Position numbers and translations under genes: made by a program. The notes beneath the pieces are model-generated. The model had not been told where the DNA came from, did not search any database, and saw nothing but the letters and a program-made list of their open reading frames with translations. DNA of 64,000 bases from Limosilactobacillus coleohominis 101-4-CHN (GTDB lineage Bacteria > Bacillota > Bacilli > Lactobacillales > Lactobacillaceae), in contig NZ_GG698802.1 of assembly GCF_000161935.1 (NCBI RefSeq), forward strand, positions 255,539 to 319,538, in the 5' to 3' direction. Numbering within the stretch: the first letter of the stretch is position 1; each line of letters starts with the position of its first letter. This document shows positions 54,717 through 63,992 of this stretch, one piece after another.

Positions 54717-55628
54717 TTATTCACAAGTCAGCATTTGACCATCACGATTAATGACAATGGCTTGGACATTCTCGAGCGTTTTGATAACCTGTTGAATGTA
54801 CGACCAATCCTGGCCAAACAGCATTGACGTCCAAATTTCACCATCAAATGATTTGGGCGAAATAATCGACAAACTGGCCATGTCAGTTTGAATTGGGTAA
54901 CCAGTTTTCGGATTAAAAATGTGGTGGTAAAAATGACCGTGACTGGTTAAATTCCGTTCATAAATTCCCGATGTAACTATCGATTGATTATTGAGTTTCA
55001 ACACGTCCACATAATTTCCTAGTGCTTGCTGGGGATCCTGCAAACCAACGTGCCACATTCCATCACTCCGTTGTTGATTGCCACCAATTACGACAACATT
55101 GCCGCCGAGGTTAATTACCGCAGAAGTAACCCCAGCGTGAACCAAGAATTCCTTAATTAGGTCAGCACTGTAACCCTTGGCTAATGCACCAAGATCGATT
55201 TCCATACCAGGCCTTGCCAACATGACGGTCTGCTGTTGTTCATCCAATTTGATTAACCGCGGATCAGTTAAAGCCAGCCGCTCCTGAATTGCCATGGTGT
55301 CAGGAACGTGCGCATCCGCAAAACCAATATGCCACAGTTTTACTAATGGTCCGATGGCAATATTCAAGAACCCACCCGGATACAGGCTATATTGCTTGCC
55401 AATTTTAATTAGGTTAAATAATTCTGCTGGAACCTTTACGGCAGACTTTCCCGCCTGCTGATTGACTTTCATCAAAGCGGATGAATCATCATTCGCGGAA
55501 AAGATCTGTTCGTACTTTTGGAGACGGCGAACTGACTCATCCGCAATTTGCTCCGCATTTGGTACTGGCGTTTGCAGCTGCAACTTAATGATGGTGCCCA
55601 TTAAGTGAATTGATCGTTCAACGCTCAT
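54717..55628 (-). CDS. apbE: FAD:protein FMN transferase (ApbE)
   Basis: 303 aa. Transfers FMN from FAD to Ser/Thr of target proteins. Motifs present: IDLGALAKGYSADLI (Mg and FAD site), VINLGGNVVVIGG, VTSGIYER and HHIFNPKTGYPI near the C-terminus. It has no signal peptide or lipobox, unlike exported ApbE proteins, so it acts in the cytoplasm. ATG 55628 is chosen with GGGAG 5-6 bases upstream. It is first in the flavin operon. The best local candidate target is the reductase tail two genes on. Confidence 0.92.
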   Translation of the reverse strand: MSVERSIHLMGTIIKLQLQTPVPNAEQIADESVRRLQKYEQIFSANDDSSALMKVNQQAGKSAVKVPAELFNLIKIGKQYSLYPGGFLNIAIGPLVKLWHIGFADAHVPDTMAIQERLALTDPRLIKLDEQQQTVMLARPGMEIDLGALAKGYSADLIKEFLVHAGVTSAVINLGGNVVVIGGNQQRSDGMWHVGLQDPQQALGNYVDVLKLNNQSIVTSGIYERNLTSHGHFYHHIFNPKTGYPIQTDMASLSIISPKSFDGEIWTSMLFGQDWSYIQQVIKTLENVQAIVINRDGQMLTCE

Positions 55629-55738
55629 CACAACTCCCCCATTTCTAAATCAAATCTTACCATAATTGGTCTTGATTATTTACATTTTGTCAAAACATCT
55701 TAAAATGGTGATGAATCATTCATGAGGAGCCTGATATT

Positions 55739-57121
55739 ATGGAAAACCAGCTCGATATTTTTGACCTCAAAGCAGTCCAAATTAAAAAATCAAAACAAGA
55801 ATTAATCAAATTCGGGCAGCAGCGTCAAGCCGCCTTGCCAAGTGCAAAACTAGCGCAATATTCGCCGGTTAATAGCGATCCCCGTAAGGCCATCGCTAAG
55901 ACCGAAGCCAACATGATTAAGGAACTCTTACCATTGCGCCATCAGCGAATGATTGCCAGTCCCTTCGCCTTCTTTCGCGGGACTGCAGAACTAATGGAGC
56001 GGGATCTCAAACGGCAGTCTCAAACTAACATTCCGATTATTATTTGTGGTGATGCCCACATCCAAAATTTTGGTTTTTACGCTTCGCCAGAACGCCAACT
56101 CCTCTTTGGATTAAATGACTTTGATGAAGCACGAATTGGCAACTGGGAAAGCGATTTAAGGCGCCTGTTGGTAAGTGCACAACTAGCTGGTGAAGAAAAC
56201 GGCTTTGACCAAGATGACCTCCATCAGCTATTAAAGAAAATTACCAAAACCTACCGCCATGCTATCAAACGCGCCAATCAAGAGCCGCTTTTTGATCGCT
56301 ACTACTTTTCATTTAAGTATTCGGACATGACTCAAACAATCCAGGCTCTTGACCATCATCAACACCCCCATACAATTCATAAGGTCATGAAGCGGATTTT
56401 GAAAAAGAGTCAACAATCCAATTCCGCACAGATTGTGAAGAAAATGGCCCAGTTAGGTGCCGACGGCGAATACCATTTCGTTGAAAATGCCCCACGCGCT
56501 AAACACGTGAGCCAAACCCGCTATCAAGCAATTCTGGCTGGCTTTCGGGAGTATCGAAAGAATGTCCGTCCGGATATTCAAATCTTACTCGCCAACTTCC
56601 ATATTTCAGATATTATCCGTTATAGCGTCGGCGTTGGCAGTTTTGGCACCCGCTGTTATTTGATGTTATTGACGGGGAACGATGGCACCCCATTGGTCCT
56701 CCAAATTAAAGAGGCTTTGCCACTGCGGTACAACTTACAAATTCTCGGCAGTGATCAAGTGGTTGCAAATGGTCAACGCGCAGGTCGCCGGATCGTTACC
56801 GCTCAACGAACCCTCCAGTCCTCTTCTGACCCCTTCCTAGGGGCAACTCACTTTGGCGGACGGAGTTACTATATTCGTCAATACCGGGATATGAAAGAAT
56901 CCATTAAAGTCAGCAAACTCGATTTAGAAAGTTTTCAACTTTATTGTGAAACCTGTGCGCTCCTCCTGGCGATGGCCCATTACCAGAGTCCAACTGCACC
57001 TATCATCCGGGGATATTTGAAACACCAAAAGTCACTTGATGCTGGACTAGCCGATTGGGCAATTCAGTATGCTAATCAGGTTCACCAAGATTATCAATGC
57101 TTCGTCAGCAGTCAACCATAA
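55739..57121 (+). CDS. DUF2252 family protein
   Basis: 460 aa. The family core is clear: RMIASPFAFFRGTAELME, CGDAHIQNFGFYASPE, FGLNDFDEARIGNWESDLRRL (a kinase-like His/Asp arrangement), then VGVGSFGTRCYLML. DUF2252 proteins share a fold with aminoglycoside/choline kinases; no reaction is proven. No signal peptide. GAGGAG precedes ATG. Monocistronic, ending in a strong bidirectional terminator. Confidence 0.88.
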   Translation: MENQLDIFDLKAVQIKKSKQELIKFGQQRQAALPSAKLAQYSPVNSDPRKAIAKTEANMIKELLPLRHQRMIASPFAFFRGTAELMERDLKRQSQTNIPIIICGDAHIQNFGFYASPERQLLFGLNDFDEARIGNWESDLRRLLVSAQLAGEENGFDQDDLHQLLKKITKTYRHAIKRANQEPLFDRYYFSFKYSDMTQTIQALDHHQHPHTIHKVMKRILKKSQQSNSAQIVKKMAQLGADGEYHFVENAPRAKHVSQTRYQAILAGFREYRKNVRPDIQILLANFHISDIIRYSVGVGSFGTRCYLMLLTGNDGTPLVLQIKEALPLRYNLQILGSDQVVANGQRAGRRIVTAQRTLQSSSDPFLGATHFGGRSYYIRQYRDMKESIKVSKLDLESFQLYCETCALLLAMAHYQSPTAPIIRGYLKHQKSLDAGLADWAIQYANQVHQDYQCFVSSQP

Positions 57122-57124
57122 TTA

Positions 57125-57162
57125 ATAAAGGGAATTAGGTTCAGCAACCTAATTCCCTTTAT
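57125..57162. terminator. Bidirectional terminator (17-bp perfect stem)
   Basis: The segment AAAGGGAATTAGGTT (57127-57141) pairs perfectly with AACCTAATTCCCTTT (57146-57160); two more A-T pairs extend the stem. It serves the DUF2252 and HAD genes that converge here. Confidence 0.85.
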
Positions 57163-57177
57163 AAGTTATTTAACCCT

Positions 57178-57996
57178 TTACAAAGCATACTTTTCAATTG
57201 CTTCTGCCACTCCGTCATGATTATTGTCGGCCACCGTGACGTCTGCCTTCGCCAACGTACTTGGAATTGAGTTTCCCATTGCGACTCCGGTACCGGCAAA
57301 TTCAATCATGGACTCGTCATTTTGGGCATTACCAATTGCCATCACTTCACCTGATTGAATTCCGAGATGTTCGCAAAGGGCCGCTAAAGTAGCTCCTTTG
57401 CCGGCTTTTTGATTCACAAATTCAAGATAATAATCCTCACTCCGGACAATCTTAAAGCGTTCGGCCAAGTCCGCAGGAAGTTGTTGATGAGCAGCATCCA
57501 GCTTATCTTTATCGTCGGTCATCATAAACTTACCAATTACGAGCTGATCGCGGAGCGCATTAATCTGGTCCAGTGAACGATAGCGCATCGGCATAAAGAC
57601 TAGTCCGGACTCATGAACCGCGTATGGACTAATGTCCTGATTGGTAGTGTAAATATAATCTTGAGTTTCAATCACCGACTTAACATTATGCTTGGTGGCG
57701 TATGCCAAAATATCAACGTAATCATTAAAATCAACCGTGTAGTTCACGATGACTTGACCATTCGTATCTTGAGCCAAACCGCCATTAAAGGCCACCACGT
57801 ACTCGTGATCAGAATGATCTAATTCCAATTGTTTCAGAAACGGCCGCACTCCCGTCATTGGCCGCCCCGTACACAGCACTATTTTGACGCCTGCTGAGCT
57901 AGCCTCTTTAATTGCGGACACAGTTTTGGGTGTTACCGACCGCTGATCGTTAATTAATGTCCCGTCGATATCAATTGCTACTAATTTAATTGTCAT
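57178..57996 (-). CDS. Cof-type HAD-IIB phosphatase
   Basis: 272 aa. Motif I DIDGTLI (nucleophile Asp near 9), motif II LCTGRP, Lys in the cap-to-core region, and motif IV GNAQNDESMI (Asp). The C2B cap lies at about 85-190. These enzymes dephosphorylate sugar phosphates or FMN. GGGAG precedes ATG 57996. Position next to an antiporter gives no clue to substrate. Confidence 0.9.
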   Translation of the reverse strand: MTIKLVAIDIDGTLINDQRSVTPKTVSAIKEASSAGVKIVLCTGRPMTGVRPFLKQLELDHSDHEYVVAFNGGLAQDTNGQVIVNYTVDFNDYVDILAYATKHNVKSVIETQDYIYTTNQDISPYAVHESGLVFMPMRYRSLDQINALRDQLVIGKFMMTDDKDKLDAAHQQLPADLAERFKIVRSEDYYLEFVNQKAGKGATLAALCEHLGIQSGEVMAIGNAQNDESMIEFAGTGVAMGNSIPSTLAKADVTVADNNHDGVAEAIEKYAL

Positions 57997-58032
57997 TTAT
58001 ATTCTCCCGTTTTTTGCTTTTATTATACCCGA

Positions 58033-59619
58033 TTAGTGGTTCAGAACCACCATTTCCGCCATCAAGATTTCTGAGTAAAGACTAGTCACAATGTCCATGT
58101 AGCCAGCCTCTTGTTGAGAAACTTCGTTCAAATACTCCCGTTCTTCACGAAAAGCTAATCGATAAGCCATATCTAACGTGTTGGCTTCCTCAGGAGTTAA
58201 GGCTGGCCGCTGAAGCGACCGTTTGAATTCACGGATAAAATGTTTAATTGAGGTGTGCATCCGCTGAGTTTGCAAGTCATACAATACTGTCTGCCGAAGG
58301 TCCTCCGGGAGATAGATTTGGCGGATTTTTTCGATTGCATGTTGAATCATTTGGTCGCGAATCTGGATCGTCTTTTTAGTAATTACCTTGTCGGAAGGTT
58401 GTCGTTGTAAAATAAACCGAAACATGAATGTTGGAACTAAGAGGCTCAGAACGATCAACACTGCTTCAGCCATCAAAACTAAATTGAAATCGGTCCGTTT
58501 TACCGAAGTTTCCGCAACCATAAATGCCAAGGCAAATGTCACGGTTCCGTGGACCCCGCCAAAAGCAAAAATAGTAGCAGATTTAGCATTGAGATGGCGA
58601 ACCGCCAACGTATATACAAATCGCACGACAACGTTAGCCACGTACATAATAATCCCTAAAATTAACCAATTATGCGGGTGCAAAACCACATTGTTATTAT
58701 TGGTAATGCGCACCATCATAATTCCCAGAATCACGAACACGATCCCGTTCAGTAACTCTTTCATCATGCCGGTCAATGCCTCAGAATCATAGACGACACG
58801 CGGATTTAAGAGGTTGCTCCGTTCCATTTCAGCATTGTGCAATACTCCGGTACAAACTACGGCAATAATTCCAGACACGTGTAAGTGTTCTGCCACAAAG
58901 TAAATCACAAAAGGCGTCGCCAGAAAAATAATCTTTGATGGTGTCCCCGTATTATTGGCCGTATTAACTAAGTTAATATGGGAACGAACCAGGGCCTGGC
59001 GAACCAAGCTGATAATTCCACCGCCGACAAAGCCAAATACGGCACCACCTACTGCAGAATACATAAAGTTGGCAACTGTTTGACCATAGTTGATATATCC
59101 ATTGACATACCACAAAATGGCCATGTTCAACAGAATAATTCCAGAAGCATCATTGAAAAGTGATTCTAGTTTTAAAAAGGTTCGTTCAGTATCTGGAATA
59201 ATTAAACCGTGCGAAACCGCCTCACTTGCAGTCGCATCGGTTGGCGTACTGATTGCCGCAAGTACAAATGCCAATGGCAAACTAACGATTTTCGTAACGG
59301 CCATACTAAAACCCGCTGCAATTGCACAAAAAAGCGCCATAAAAACGGTCAACGAAACGATCACTCTAAACTTCCGAGCAACTTTGTAAAACCTGGTTTC
59401 CATCCCATCGTAAAATAACAGTGGTGCTACAATCATCCCCATAAAAATTTCCGAAGAAAATGTTGCCACCAAGTGATCTAGCATGGGTACCAGGGCCACA
59501 ATCACCCCTAATCCGAGGTTGATATAGTTGCTAGCGATATGACTAAAAAATTGTCGATGAACTACTATGCCGACAATCGCGACAGCCACTAAGAAAACTG
59601 TGGAAAGCATTAACGTCAT
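58033..59619 (-). CDS. Na+/H+ antiporter (CPA1, NhaP-like)
   Basis: 528 aa. Ten to twelve membrane helices to about 410, then a charged cytoplasmic tail. The ion-binding site is STPTDATASEAVS (Thr-Asp, near 122) and FNDASGIILLNMA (Asp, near 157) as in CPA1 exchangers. Such carriers swap Na+ or K+ for protons in pH and salt control. GGGAGG precedes ATG 59619. The next gene downstream starts 36 bases past the stop. Confidence 0.88.
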   Translation of the reverse strand: MTLMLSTVFLVAVAIVGIVVHRQFFSHIASNYINLGLGVIVALVPMLDHLVATFSSEIFMGMIVAPLLFYDGMETRFYKVARKFRVIVSLTVFMALFCAIAAGFSMAVTKIVSLPLAFVLAAISTPTDATASEAVSHGLIIPDTERTFLKLESLFNDASGIILLNMAILWYVNGYINYGQTVANFMYSAVGGAVFGFVGGGIISLVRQALVRSHINLVNTANNTGTPSKIIFLATPFVIYFVAEHLHVSGIIAVVCTGVLHNAEMERSNLLNPRVVYDSEALTGMMKELLNGIVFVILGIMMVRITNNNNVVLHPHNWLILGIIMYVANVVVRFVYTLAVRHLNAKSATIFAFGGVHGTVTFALAFMVAETSVKRTDFNLVLMAEAVLIVLSLLVPTFMFRFILQRQPSDKVITKKTIQIRDQMIQHAIEKIRQIYLPEDLRQTVLYDLQTQRMHTSIKHFIREFKRSLQRPALTPEEANTLDMAYRLAFREEREYLNEVSQQEAGYMDIVTSLYSEILMAEMVVLNH

Positions 59620-59641
59620 TTTGGACTAACCTCCCAATTTA

Positions 59642-60511
59642 TTAATCCTGCCACCAAAGTTTTATTAAAGCCTGTGTACCATCATTTCCCAGCCCCTGCT
59701 GGTCAACGAGAACTTCATACAACCGCTTAGCTTCTTTCGTAGCTGGCAAATCAATGTTCAGCTGGTCAGCAGTTGTTAACGCGATCCGTAAATCCTTCAG
59801 GAAATGTTTAGCAAAAAAGCCGGGCGTATAATCATGCTTTAAAATTCGTGGCCCGTAGCTGCCTAAACTAAAGTTTTCGGCCGCCCCGCTTTGGAGCGTA
59901 TTCATGACTTGCTGAAGATCTAGACCAGCTGCTTTCGCATAAACGAATGCTTCGGTCATTCCAGTCATGGTACCGGCAATCATAATTTGGTTGGCCATTT
60001 TAGCATTTTGCCCACTTCCGGCTGGGCCAAAATAGGTTACTGATGCGGCGAATTCATCAAAGAGTCCTTGTAACGAGGTCATGGTCTGCTTTTCACCGCC
60101 GACCATCACTGTCAAAGTTCCTTTTTTTGCACCAATATCTCCACCAGAAACTGGCGCATCCAAACATTGAATTCCCCGTTTTTGACAATCACGAGTGATT
60201 TCCTGATCCAGTGATGGCGTACTAGTTGTCAGGTCAATTAAAACTTGTCCAGCATGAGCGTTTTTAAGGATTCCTTGATCCCCATAGTAAACATCGCGGA
60301 CATCCTGTGGGAAGCCGACCATCGTCATTACGACATCAACCTGAGCCGTTAATTCAGCTGGTGAACCGGCCCACTGCGCACCATTATCAAGCACTGCCTG
60401 CGCATGACTCTTCGTCCGGTTATAGACGATTACCGTTTCATGATGGCTAAGCAGGTTATTAATAATTCCGGTTCCCATGACCCCGGTACCGATAAAACCA
60501 ATTTTCATCAT
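59642..60511 (-). CDS. 3-hydroxyisobutyrate/tartronate-semialdehyde reductase-like enzyme
   Basis: About 289 aa. NAD loop GFIGTGVMGTGI at the start, substrate block DAPVSGGDIGAKKGTLTVMVGG, catalytic Lys in GSGQNAKMANQIM (near 170) and the C-terminal FFAKHFLKDLRIAL. Beta-hydroxyacid dehydrogenase family (HIBADH/GarR/YkwC). ATG 60511 (or 60508) is favoured over the upstream ATG because GGGGA precedes it. Substrate unknown. Confidence 0.85.
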   Translation of the reverse strand: MMKIGFIGTGVMGTGIINNLLSHHETVIVYNRTKSHAQAVLDNGAQWAGSPAELTAQVDVVMTMVGFPQDVRDVYYGDQGILKNAHAGQVLIDLTTSTPSLDQEITRDCQKRGIQCLDAPVSGGDIGAKKGTLTVMVGGEKQTMTSLQGLFDEFAASVTYFGPAGSGQNAKMANQIMIAGTMTGMTEAFVYAKAAGLDLQQVMNTLQSGAAENFSLGSYGPRILKHDYTPGFFAKHFLKDLRIALTTADQLNIDLPATKEAKRLYEVLVDQQGLGNDGTQALIKLWWQD

Positions 60512-60754
60512 TGTCATCCCCAATTTCATTCAAAAGTGTCCTAATAGTTCCTAATTATAGCATTCCCTTATTTTGACTGCTATTAACGGGTAATCAGCAG
60601 AAAACTGTGAATTGGCTAAGATAAAGCCACGTCACCATTTTAATAATACATTCGTGGTAAAACGCGGTATAATAGGAACATCAACCAATTTTTTGCGTGT
60701 ATCAATTTCACTTCATTTGCACAATTCTGAGAAATTGATTAGTATTTATAGTAT

Positions 60755-60776
60755 AGTTCATGAAGCTGCATGAACT
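60755..60776 (+). promoter_or_regulatory. Inverted repeat before the second AAT permease
   Basis: AGTTCATG (60755-60762) and CATGAACT (60769-60776) are perfectly complementary around 6 bases, immediately before AAAGGAGG. It may be an operator or an RNA stem that hides the ribosome-binding site. A 10-codon frame (ATG 60760 to TAA 60792) touches the permease start but lacks its own site. Confidence 0.4.
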
Positions 60777-60792
60777 TAAAGGAGGAATTTAA

Positions 60793-62172
60793 ATGGCTGA
60801 TAAAAGCCATCAGGCCACGCAAGATTCAAATGAATTACAACGTGGACTTACTAACCGTCACGTTCAAATGATTGCCCTAGGTGGCGCAATTGGAACGGGA
60901 CTTTTCTTAGGATCTGGTGAATCCATTCACTTCGCCGGTCCATCCATCATCCTTGGTTACTTGATTACCGGGTTAATCTGTTTTTGGATGATGCGGGCAA
61001 TGGGAGAAATGATGATGACTAATGTTCACTATCACTCCTTTGTCGATTTAATTCATAAATACTGGGGCCACCGGGCCGGATTTGTCATCGGTTGGGCTTA
61101 TTGGGCCAGTTGGATTGCGATTGCGATGGCCGAACTAACCGCGATTGGGGTTTATATCAAACTTTGGTTGCCGGGCCTGCCGCAATGGGTCCCTGGGTTA
61201 ATTACCATTGCAATTCTGCTTTGTATTAATCTGATTACCGTTAAGGCATTCGGGGAAGTTGAATTCTGGTTTGCATTGATCAAGATTGTGGCAATCATTG
61301 CCTTGATTTTGATTGGGATCGGCTTGATGATTTTCCGCTACCACACTAGTGCCGGCATCGCAACGCCAGCCAACCTGGTTAGTCATGGTGGCTTCTTCCC
61401 GACTGGCTGGTCAGGGGTACTGAAGTCCTTACCAATGGTTGTCTTTGCTTTTGCCGGGGTTGAAATGGTCGGAATGACCGCTGCTGAAACTCAAGATCCT
61501 GAAGAAGTTATTCCACGGGCCATCAATAACATTCCCGTACGGATTTTAATCTTCTATATTGGTTCATTAGCGGTGATCATGTCGATCTTCCCATGGAACC
61601 TGCTCAACGCTAACTCTAGTCCTTTCGTAATGGTATTCAAGGATATCGGGATTAGCGGGGCTGCGGACATTATCAATTTCGTTGTGATTACGGCGGCTGC
61701 TTCTTCATGTAACAGTGCGCTCTATACGACCGGACGAATGTTAGCCGAATTGACCTATAAGTCACCTAATCCAAAAGTTCGGATCATCAGCCACATTTCA
61801 CGGTTCCAAGTTCCAACATTTGCGATTATCATTTCTGCACTCTTGATTACCCTTTCGGCCGCTTTAAACTACTTAGTTCCGGGTAGCGTCTTCACTCTGA
61901 TTTCCAGTGTGGCCACCACGAGTTTTCTCTTCATCTGGGGAGCCATTGTGATTACCCACTTAAAATTCAGAAAGAAGTACCCAAAGGAAAGTCCGTTTAA
62001 GATGCCATTGTCACCGGTTTCTGACTACTTAGTATTAATCTTCTTTGCAGTGGTTGCTGTTACCATGACGATGCGAGAAAGCACATTAATCTCATTAATT
62101 GTGACCCTCGTTTGGATGGCAATCCTGTTATTTGCTAGTCGGCAACACAAGGAAATCAAGATTAAAAAGTAA
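60793..62172 (+). CDS. AAT-family amino acid permease
   Basis: 459 aa with twelve membrane helices. GGAIGTGLFLGSGESIHFAGPS (helix 1), FAGVEMVGMTAAETQDPEEVIPRAI (helix 6 and loop) and ESPFKMPLSP near the end place it with the AAT group (LysP/AroP/PheP-like). Substrate is not deducible from motifs. AAAGGAGG precedes ATG 60793. It belongs to the same family as the product at 6526 but is not a close copy. Its transcript passes into repeat copy B. Confidence 0.87.
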   Translation: MADKSHQATQDSNELQRGLTNRHVQMIALGGAIGTGLFLGSGESIHFAGPSIILGYLITGLICFWMMRAMGEMMMTNVHYHSFVDLIHKYWGHRAGFVIGWAYWASWIAIAMAELTAIGVYIKLWLPGLPQWVPGLITIAILLCINLITVKAFGEVEFWFALIKIVAIIALILIGIGLMIFRYHTSAGIATPANLVSHGGFFPTGWSGVLKSLPMVVFAFAGVEMVGMTAAETQDPEEVIPRAINNIPVRILIFYIGSLAVIMSIFPWNLLNANSSPFVMVFKDIGISGAADIINFVVITAAASSCNSALYTTGRMLAELTYKSPNPKVRIISHISRFQVPTFAIIISALLITLSAALNYLVPGSVFTLISSVATTSFLFIWGAIVITHLKFRKKYPKESPFKMPLSPVSDYLVLIFFAVVAVTMTMRESTLISLIVTLVWMAILLFASRQHKEIKIKK

Positions 62173-62230
62173 GAAAAAAGGGGTTGTGACACAAACCCGA
62201 TTACTTTAATAAAAAGCGAACAGCGCAGTA

Positions 62231-62331
62231 CACAAATGGCCTCCAGTGCTCGGCAAAGCCGAACTCTGGAGGCCTATTTGTGTTTGCGGGGGCGTGAAAA
62301 CGAAGTCATAAATGACTTCTGTCACGCTCCC
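62231..62331. repeat. Dispersed double-hairpin repeat, copy B
   Basis: Same layout as the element at 46800. Stem 1: 62231-62246 (CACAAAT, GGCCTCCAG) pairs with 62266-62282, one bulged T; apical CGGC-AAA-GCCG. Stem 2: GGGGGCGTGA (62288-62297) with TCACGCTCCC (62322-62331), holding GAAGTCA-TAAA-TGACTTC, then TTTTT. Four base pairs differ from copy A, each changed on both sides. It stands between convergent genes and probably ends both. Confidence 0.85.
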
Positions 62332-62339
62332 TTTTTAAA

Positions 62340-63653
62340 TTACTTTGGTGATGTTTCGGGAGCAAAGAAGAGACATCCGATACCACCAATTAGCAGAATA
62401 ATTGCACATACCAGCATGGCTAAATTACTACCACCGAGATTCGTTAATACCGGTAAGAGGAACGTCCCGCTAGCCGCACCAATTCGGCTAATCGTGATCA
62501 CTGTACCGACACCAGTGGCCCGCACTTTAATATCAAATAGCTCCGTCGGGTACGGATAATCAAGCACCAATCCCGCAGACAGGACAACAGAGAAGATGGC
62601 AAAACAGCCTAACTGGAAAAATGCTTGGTGACCGGGATTAACAATGATAATCATTAAGGCCAGGGCCGCTAATAATAAGTGACCAACCAAAAATGCCCGC
62701 CGGCTAAGATGATTAAATAAGGCCATCCCAACGAGCACTCCTGCCATGACGCAGGCGTTATACATTACCCCAGATAATTGATCATTTCCTAACTTCAAGC
62801 CCTTTAGAAGAATTGGTAAGAAAATACTAATGCCAAAAAAGGCGAACGCCTGACACGCGTAAAATAGGCCGCCGACAATAGTGCGTCGCCGATATTGCTT
62901 ATTAAACACTACTCGCCAAGTAATCTTCTCTGGATCGCGCTTGCGGCGTAGTAGTTGCTTCGGTAAGCCGAAGCGGCGGCCAATGTGTTTATGGATTAAC
63001 CGCTGGGCCTGCTCCTTTTGACCTTGGCTTGCCAACCAACTTGGTGATGCCGGAACCCGGCAGACTGAACAATACAGCGCAGTAATTAAGCTTGGTACCA
63101 CTGAGGAGGCAAGGATAATTTGCCAGGTAGCACTACCGAAGCCCCGAATTAAAATTCCCGCAAAATACGAACAGACAAAGCCAATTGCCCAATAGAAAAT
63201 CAAACGGCTTTGTCGCTTACCTGCTTCTTGCTCTGGTAGCCACTCTACTAATAATGAATTACCGACTGTGTAATCAATGGCAATCATCAAACCAATCGCA
63301 ATCCGAATAATAAAAAGCAGCCAGGGATTCGTAGTCACTAATTGCGCCAACGATAGCACAGCAAAAAAAATATACATATTAATCATCAAAAGGCCGCGGC
63401 GACCAATTGAATCTGCTAACTTGCCCATTACAGCGCTACCGGCCAGCCCAATCAAGCTCCCCGCACCGAGTAATCCAACCCAAAAGTCAGTCAGATGTAG
63501 ATAATTTTGTGCAAGTGAAAACCCAGTTCCGCTAATACCTAACGCATACCCACAGGATATTTGTCCGAGAATTAACGCGATTAAGATCCGCCGATGGATC
63601 GTTTTGAAAGGGGCTTTCTTATAATTCTTCTGTGGAATCTGTTGTTCATTCAT
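62340..63653 (-). CDS. Major facilitator superfamily transporter
   Basis: 437 aa, twelve membrane helices. The sugar-porter-type motif GKLADSIGRRGLL (between helices 2 and 3), the repeat in the second half (weaker), and PTELFDIKVRATGVG after helix 10 (PESPRW-like and RGxG-like positions) fit sugar/metabolite:H+ symporters of the MFS. Substrate is unknown. The start at 63653 is followed upstream by AAGGAGGG. Ends at repeat copy B. Confidence 0.85.
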   Translation of the reverse strand: MNEQQIPQKNYKKAPFKTIHRRILIALILGQISCGYALGISGTGFSLAQNYLHLTDFWVGLLGAGSLIGLAGSAVMGKLADSIGRRGLLMINMYIFFAVLSLAQLVTTNPWLLFIIRIAIGLMIAIDYTVGNSLLVEWLPEQEAGKRQSRLIFYWAIGFVCSYFAGILIRGFGSATWQIILASSVVPSLITALYCSVCRVPASPSWLASQGQKEQAQRLIHKHIGRRFGLPKQLLRRKRDPEKITWRVVFNKQYRRRTIVGGLFYACQAFAFFGISIFLPILLKGLKLGNDQLSGVMYNACVMAGVLVGMALFNHLSRRAFLVGHLLLAALALMIIIVNPGHQAFFQLGCFAIFSVVLSAGLVLDYPYPTELFDIKVRATGVGTVITISRIGAASGTFLLPVLTNLGGSNLAMLVCAIILLIGGIGCLFFAPETSPK

Positions 63654-63718
63654 ATAGTGATTCGGTCGATGACCAACCGACTTAAATCCCTCCTTATTAA
63701 ATTAACGCCATTTTTATA

Positions 63719-63746
63719 AAAAAAAGGCACTGCAAACGCAATGCCT
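63719..63746 (-). terminator. Terminator of the tRNA-Gln gene
   Basis: On the minus strand AAGGCA pairs with TGCCTT around 12 bases (63723-63746), followed by a run of T (complement of the A-run at 63719-63724). Confidence 0.8.
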
Positions 63747-63755
63747 TAATTTTTT

Positions 63756-63827
63756 ATTGGGCTAGCTGGATTCGAACCAGCGCATGACGGTACCAAAAAC
63801 CGTTGCCTTACCGCTTGGCTATAGCCC
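63756..63827 (-). tRNA. tRNA-Gln (anticodon TTG)
   Basis: 72 bases. Acceptor TGGGCTA/TAGCCCA, D-arm GCCAAGCGGTAAGGC, anticodon stem ACGGT/ACCGT with loop TTTTGGT (anticodon TTG), T-arm with GTTCGAATC, discriminator A. Sequence is nearly that of Bacillus tRNA-Gln. CCA is not encoded. It is a single gene with its own terminator and no neighbouring tRNA. Confidence 0.95.
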
Positions 63828-63992
63828 AATATTTAACTTGTCGCCTGACGACTATTTAAATATAACATCGTTTCCAAAAAAGTTCAACGATATTTTCAAA
63901 AAATCCTTACGAAAAAATTTAGAATCTGGTAGAGTAATCAATCGTTGGTATTAATTACCGTTTGAAATTTATTTGAGAAGGAGTTTTATTTT

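Noticed and set aside
52000..56000. Extracellular electron transfer locus of the FLEET type
   Set aside because: ApbE here lacks a secretion signal, and no Ndh2, PplA, DmkA/B or EetA/B genes are adjacent.
60760..60792. 10-codon leader peptide before the permease at 60793
   Set aside because: No ribosome-binding site of its own; the frame consists of the inverted repeat plus the permease's AAAGGAGG site. Recorded only as a note under the inverted repeat.
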